Source: Microbacteriaceae bacterium
Lineage (GTDB): Bacteria; Actinomycetota; Actinomycetes; Actinomycetales; Microbacteriaceae
Direction: 5' to 3'
Length of the DNA stretch: 9,330 nucleotides
NCBI GenBank assembly: GCA_012511645.1
Contig: JAAZFP010000066.1
Location: 1-9,330 of the forward strand
Part shown: positions 6,615-9,330 of the stretch, in pieces
Layout of the letters: each line of letters opens with the position of its first letter
Position numbering within the stretch: position 1 is the stretch's first letter
Position numbers and translations under genes: made by a program
The notes under the pieces: generated by a model
Database searches by the model: none
What the model was told of the DNA's origin: nothing
The model's input: the letters and a program-made list of their open reading frames with translations, nothing else

Positions 6615-7611
6615 CACGCCTCCGTTTTTGCCGGTAGAGCTGATTGTCGGCCCGCTCAAACAGGGACTCAGCGTTGTCGGTCACACGGGCCTGTGCGATG
6701 CCCCACGACCAGGCAAACGGGGAACCCTCACGCACGCGCTTCATCACCTGCTGCGTCGCGGTCGCGTCTGATCGGCCAAGCATAATCGCAAACTCATCGC
6801 CACCGGTGCGACCTACGACGTCGTTTGCCCGTAGTTGCCCCTTCAAGTAGCGCACCGTGTCCGCGAGCGCCGCGTCGCCTGCCGCGTGCCCCTGGGTGTC
6901 ATTCAGTCTCTTGAAATAGTCAAAATCAAGCACCACGAGACACATCGGCGCACCGGATCGGGCCACAGAAACAAGTTCACGGTCAAGTCGCTCGAGAAAC
7001 CCATCACGGTTCAGCGCGCCGGTGAGGAGGTCAGTCTGCACCTTGCGGCGACTCTCACGCCACAATAGCGAACCCACCTCGAAGCAGAACGACATCACGA
7101 TGAACATTTGCACGGCCGTGGTCACGCCAAGCTCACCGCCGGCGTGAAACACCGGGTTCGATGCGACGACAACCGCGACGATGACCACGACCACGGTCAT
7201 CAGGATGCGACCAACCACCGGGCGCAAGAACCAACCCAAATAGAGCGCAATCAGTGGGAGTTCTTGGCCGCTGGCGATCGCTGACTCGGCGTTGTTCGTT
7301 GGCCCAATGAAGAAGATCGTCAACCCAAGAAACAGCCCGACGAGTGTGAGCCCTGCCCACTGGGGGAATTGTTTCCCGCAGATGAGTGCCGCTGCCGAAC
7401 ATGACCAGGCGAACGCAATCAAAGCGAGGTTCAACCACACACTGTTGTCCGTGTGCCGGAAGAGAAGGTTGCAGATCAGAGCAATTGACAGGAGCCCACA
7501 GGCTCCAGCAACAAAGAATGAGTGAGGGTTCTGACGTTGCACGAGCTCACGAAGAGCGTTTCTGGCACGATGGAGAGGCGTCGTCCCCAACAGGGCAGAA
7601 CGATGCGCCAC
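6601..7611 (-). CDS. Membrane-anchored GGDEF protein, probable diguanylate cyclase (first copy)
   Basis: This is predicted to be a cyclic di-GMP synthase with its catalytic domain in the cytoplasm. The GTG at 7611 (336 residues) is preferred because AGGAG lies four bases before it; a TTG four codons earlier is possible. Roughly six hydrophobic helices span residues 32-180 (very hydrophobic run TVVVVIVAVVV near 139-149) and include the paralogue-shared ALYLGWF (122-128). The GGDEF domain starts at TDLLTGALNRDGF (193-205), with LDFDYFKRLND (228-238) and the intact TGGDEF (269-274). RAND (261-264) sits exactly at the RxxD inhibitory-site position, five residues before the signature, so allosteric product inhibition is expected. 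The end is compact (FAWSWGIAQ...RADNQLYRQKRRR). The gene follows pcrA by 74 bases and its stop is overlapped by the second GGDEF gene. The membrane domain matches no sensor family I can name, so the input signal is unknown. Confidence 0.9.
   Translation of the reverse strand: MAHRSALLGTTPLHRARNALRELVQRQNPHSFFVAGACGLLSIALICNLLFRHTDNSVWLNLALIAFAWSCSAAALICGKQFPQWAGLTLVGLFLGLTIFFIGPTNNAESAIASGQELPLIALYLGWFLRPVVGRILMTVVVVIVAVVVASNPVFHAGGELGVTTAVQMFIVMSFCFEVGSLLWRESRRKVQTDLLTGALNRDGFLERLDRELVSVARSGAPMCLVVLDFDYFKRLNDTQGHAAGDAALADTVRYLKGQLRANDVVGRTGGDEFAIMLGRSDATATQQVMKRVREGSPFAWSWGIAQARVTDNAESLFERADNQLYRQKRRRDALA
6619..6623 (-). promoter_or_regulatory. Shine-Dalgarno that sets the second GGDEF start
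   Basis: GGAGG on the minus strand is four bases (CGTG) before the ATG at 6614. It lies inside the end of the first GGDEF gene, consistent with translational coupling. It decides in favour of this ATG over the in-frame start at 6659. Confidence 0.75.
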
Positions 7612-7614
7612 TCT

Positions 7615-7620
7615 TCTCCT
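7615..7620 (-). promoter_or_regulatory. Shine-Dalgarno that sets the first GGDEF start
   Basis: AGGAGA on the minus strand lies directly before the GTG at 7611 (AGGAG plus four bases). It would be inside the coding region if the TTG at 7623 were used, so the GTG is the better start. Confidence 0.6.
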
Positions 7621-7640
7621 CAAATACTGAGCTTCTTCCC

Positions 7641-7646
7641 AGTCTA
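7641..7646 (-). promoter_or_regulatory. Weak -10-like box between pcrA and the GGDEF genes
   Basis: TAGACT on the minus strand resembles the TAGGCT box before sucC and would give a leader of about 20 bases. No matching -35 is seen, and the pcrA-GGDEF gap is only 74 bases with no hairpin. Read-through from pcrA is equally possible. Confidence 0.2.
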
Positions 7647-7685
7647 CTCCCGCACCAATCCCCCAATTGTGGCGTGAGGTGAAGA

Positions 7686-9330
7686 CTAACTGAGCTTTTG
7701 GATTGGGGCAAGCTTCACAAGCAACTTCCGTTCACCGACCGAATCAAACACCGCGTGCGCGATGCGTTTCGAGCCGTCTCCGGTTACCGCGGTTATGCGC
7801 CCCTCACCGTAGTCATCATGAACGATGCGGTCGCCTGGCGTAAGGGTCAAATCGCCGTTATCACGTATGCTCGCGTCCACTATGTTCGGAAAACCGCCGC
7901 CGTTTCGCTGCGCTTCCTTTGCGAGACGCTTGCGCTCGCGCCACTGTTCGAGGGCAGACTGCATGCCTCCGCTCGCCGGTTCGCTCACCGCAGCACTCGA
8001 CGATGAGGTGCCAAACGTCACTGCAGACTCTGTGCTCCGCCGTGAGGCGCCAGAGGCAGTGCGCGAAGACCAGCCCTGACCGCGCGGCGCATTCAGCGCG
8101 CGCGACTCGGTGCCGCCTCGACTCGTTACCTCGCCGGGCGACTGCCGCCAGTCAATCAGTGACTCGGGAATTTCTTGCAAGAAGCGTGAGGGCATTGCGA
8201 CGTGAATATCACCGAAGGTTGAGCGCGTGCTCGCGAGCGTGAGAAACAGTCGCTTGCGCGCGCGCGTGATGCCCACATACATCAAGCGACGCTCTTCGCT
8301 GATGCCACCAACCTCGTCAACCGACATTTGGTGTGGCAAGAGCCCCTCTTCGATGCCAGTCATAAACACCACATCGAACTCGAGGCCCTTCGCGGTGTGC
8401 AGCGTCATGAGAGAGACGGTGCCGCTCGAATCGTCGAGATCGTCTGCTGCGGCCACGAGACTCACCTCAGTCAGAAACTCGAGCAGCCCCGCGCCGGGGT
8501 TTCTGACATCAAACTCGCGCGCAACAGACACCAACTCCTCGAGGTTCTCTGCCCGCGCCTCGTCTTGTGGATCACGCTTCGCCCGAAGAATCGCGATGAG
8601 GTCGATCTCGTCGAGAATGAGTTTCAGCACATCGGCGACCGGAGCTGGTAGCTGCTCTGTGCTTGTCTCTCCCCCGCCAGCGGCCATGCGTGCCGCTCGC
8701 ATCAGAAGCTCGCCGAGCCCTTTGATCGCGCCCTGCACTTTCGGACCAAGCCCGATCTCGTTCACCCGAAGCATGGCCTCGTGAAAGTTCACGCCCTGTG
8801 CTTCTTGAAAGTTTGCGAGGTGAGCCTCTGCCATCGGCCCAATGCCGCGTTTGGGCACACCGAGCAGTCGCGACCAAGCGATCGGATCATAGGGGTTCGC
8901 GAGGCTCGTGAGATAGGCCATCGCGTCTTTGATCTCGGCACGTTCGTAGAACTTTGTGCCACCGAGCACCCGGTAGGGAATCGCGCCGCGAATCAGGAGC
9001 TCTTCCAGTGCACGGGTCTGCGAGTTGGTGCGATAAAACACCGCCATGTCACCATAGGCGATGCCATCACGACGAAGTTGCTCGATCTCTTCGGCCACGA
9101 ATCTCGCCTCGTCGTGCTGCGAATAGCCAGTGAAGCCGATGATCTTCTCGCCATCGCCTTCTGTCGTGAAGAGGTTCTTCTCTTGCCGGTCGAAGTTCGC
9201 AGAGATCACGGCGTTTGCTGCGCTCAAAATGTTCTGCGTCGAACGATAGTTCTGTTCGAGCTTGACCACCTCGGCACCCACAAAGTCTCGCTCGAACTCG
9301 ACGATGTTGCGAATATCTGCGCCACGGAAC
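7686..9330 (-). CDS. pcrA: PcrA/UvrD1-type superfamily 1 DNA helicase (C-terminal part; 5' end beyond right edge)
   Basis: This is an ATP-dependent 3'-5' DNA helicase acting in repair, replication restart and clearing of RNA polymerase. The frame is open to the window edge and encodes 547 residues. It begins within helicase motif III (FRGADIRNIVEF) and continues with motif IV (QNYRST, about residue 26), the FYERAEIKDAMAYL segment, motif V (VSLMTLHTAKGLEFD, about 305-319) and motif VI with its arginine finger region (EERRLMYVGITRARKRL, about 345-361). A Ser/Thr/Gly-rich linker (about 395-460) leads to a C-terminal Tudor-like domain (GDRIVHDDYGEG...LAPIQKL, about 498-546). In PcrA this domain contacts RNA polymerase, and it separates PcrA from Rep and RecB-like relatives. 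Motifs I, Ia and II lie outside the window. The GTG at 9281 is internal, not the start. Pairing with downstream sucCD resembles the uvrD1-sucC neighbourhood in mycobacteria. Confidence 0.96.
   Translation of the reverse strand, partial: FRGADIRNIVEFERDFVGAEVVKLEQNYRSTQNILSAANAVISANFDRQEKNLFTTEGDGEKIIGFTGYSQHDEARFVAEEIEQLRRDGIAYGDMAVFYRTNSQTRALEELLIRGAIPYRVLGGTKFYERAEIKDAMAYLTSLANPYDPIAWSRLLGVPKRGIGPMAEAHLANFQEAQGVNFHEAMLRVNEIGLGPKVQGAIKGLGELLMRAARMAAGGGETSTEQLPAPVADVLKLILDEIDLIAILRAKRDPQDEARAENLEELVSVAREFDVRNPGAGLLEFLTEVSLVAAADDLDDSSGTVSLMTLHTAKGLEFDVVFMTGIEEGLLPHQMSVDEVGGISEERRLMYVGITRARKRLFLTLASTRSTFGDIHVAMPSRFLQEIPESLIDWRQSPGEVTSRGGTESRALNAPRGQGWSSRTASGASRRSTESAVTFGTSSSSAAVSEPASGGMQSALEQWRERKRLAKEAQRNGGGFPNIVDASIRDNGDLTLTPGDRIVHDDYGEGRITAVTGDGSKRIAHAVFDSVGERKLLVKLAPIQKLS

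Noticed and set aside
6615..6659. N-terminal extension of the second GGDEF protein (start at 6659)
   Set aside because: It would overlap the upstream gene by 59 bases without a ribosome site, while the ATG at 6614 has GGAGG at proper spacing and gives a length matching its paralogue.
9279..9281. GTG as the start of the helicase gene
   Set aside because: The frame stays open upstream to the window edge and encodes the conserved FRGADIRNIVEF segment of helicase motif III, so the gene continues to the right.
1..9330. Insertion sequences, integrases, att sites, tRNA or rRNA genes, toxin-antitoxin or phage-defence genes
   Set aside because: No transposase or recombinase motifs, terminal repeats, tRNA-like folds or defence-type domains were recognised on either strand.

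Overview
The window is high-GC DNA in which every supported gene lies on the minus strand. It looks like the core chromosome of an actinobacterium. The best guess is Microbacteriaceae, based on the pcrA ... sucC-sucD-DUF6350/PerM gene order, the GTG starts and the TAGGCT-type -10 boxes. No mobile element, tRNA, rRNA or CRISPR array is visible. Intergenic gaps are all under 140 bases.

In transcription order (right to left) the layout is: (1) the 3' two-thirds of a PcrA/UvrD1 DNA helicase gene, entering from the right edge (9330-7686); (2) two tandem, overlapping genes for multi-pass membrane GGDEF (diguanylate cyclase) proteins (7611-6601 and 6614-5589), which are paralogues of each other; (3) a leader with a promoter-like TAGGCT box and a nested inverted repeat, then sucC and sucD (5480-4314, 4281-3379), encoding both subunits of succinyl-CoA synthetase; (4) a strong hairpin (3344-3310), then a polytopic membrane protein of the DUF6350/PerM family (3242-1644) ending in a low-complexity Pro-Ala/Pro-Glu tail; (5) a thiamine pyrophosphate (TPP) riboswitch (about 1621-1528), then thiB (1523-483), a thiamine-binding lipoprotein, and the 5' part of thiP (519-1), the permease of the same ABC transporter.

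Functionally, sucCD is central TCA metabolism, pcrA is DNA repair and replication-transcription conflict resolution, and DUF6350/PerM is linked to the cell envelope and division in mycobacteria. The thiamine uptake operon is controlled by its own cofactor through the riboswitch. TPP is a cofactor of the 2-oxoglutarate dehydrogenase reaction that supplies SucCD, but adjacency alone does not show a functional link.

The least conventional part is the GGDEF pair between pcrA and sucC. Both copies keep an intact GGDEF active site, share an N-terminal membrane domain I cannot assign to a named sensor family, and have a compact catalytic domain. Only the upstream copy keeps the RxxD product-inhibition site. 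I do not see a clearly new multi-gene system. The GGDEF pair and the structured sucC leader are the best candidates for follow-up.
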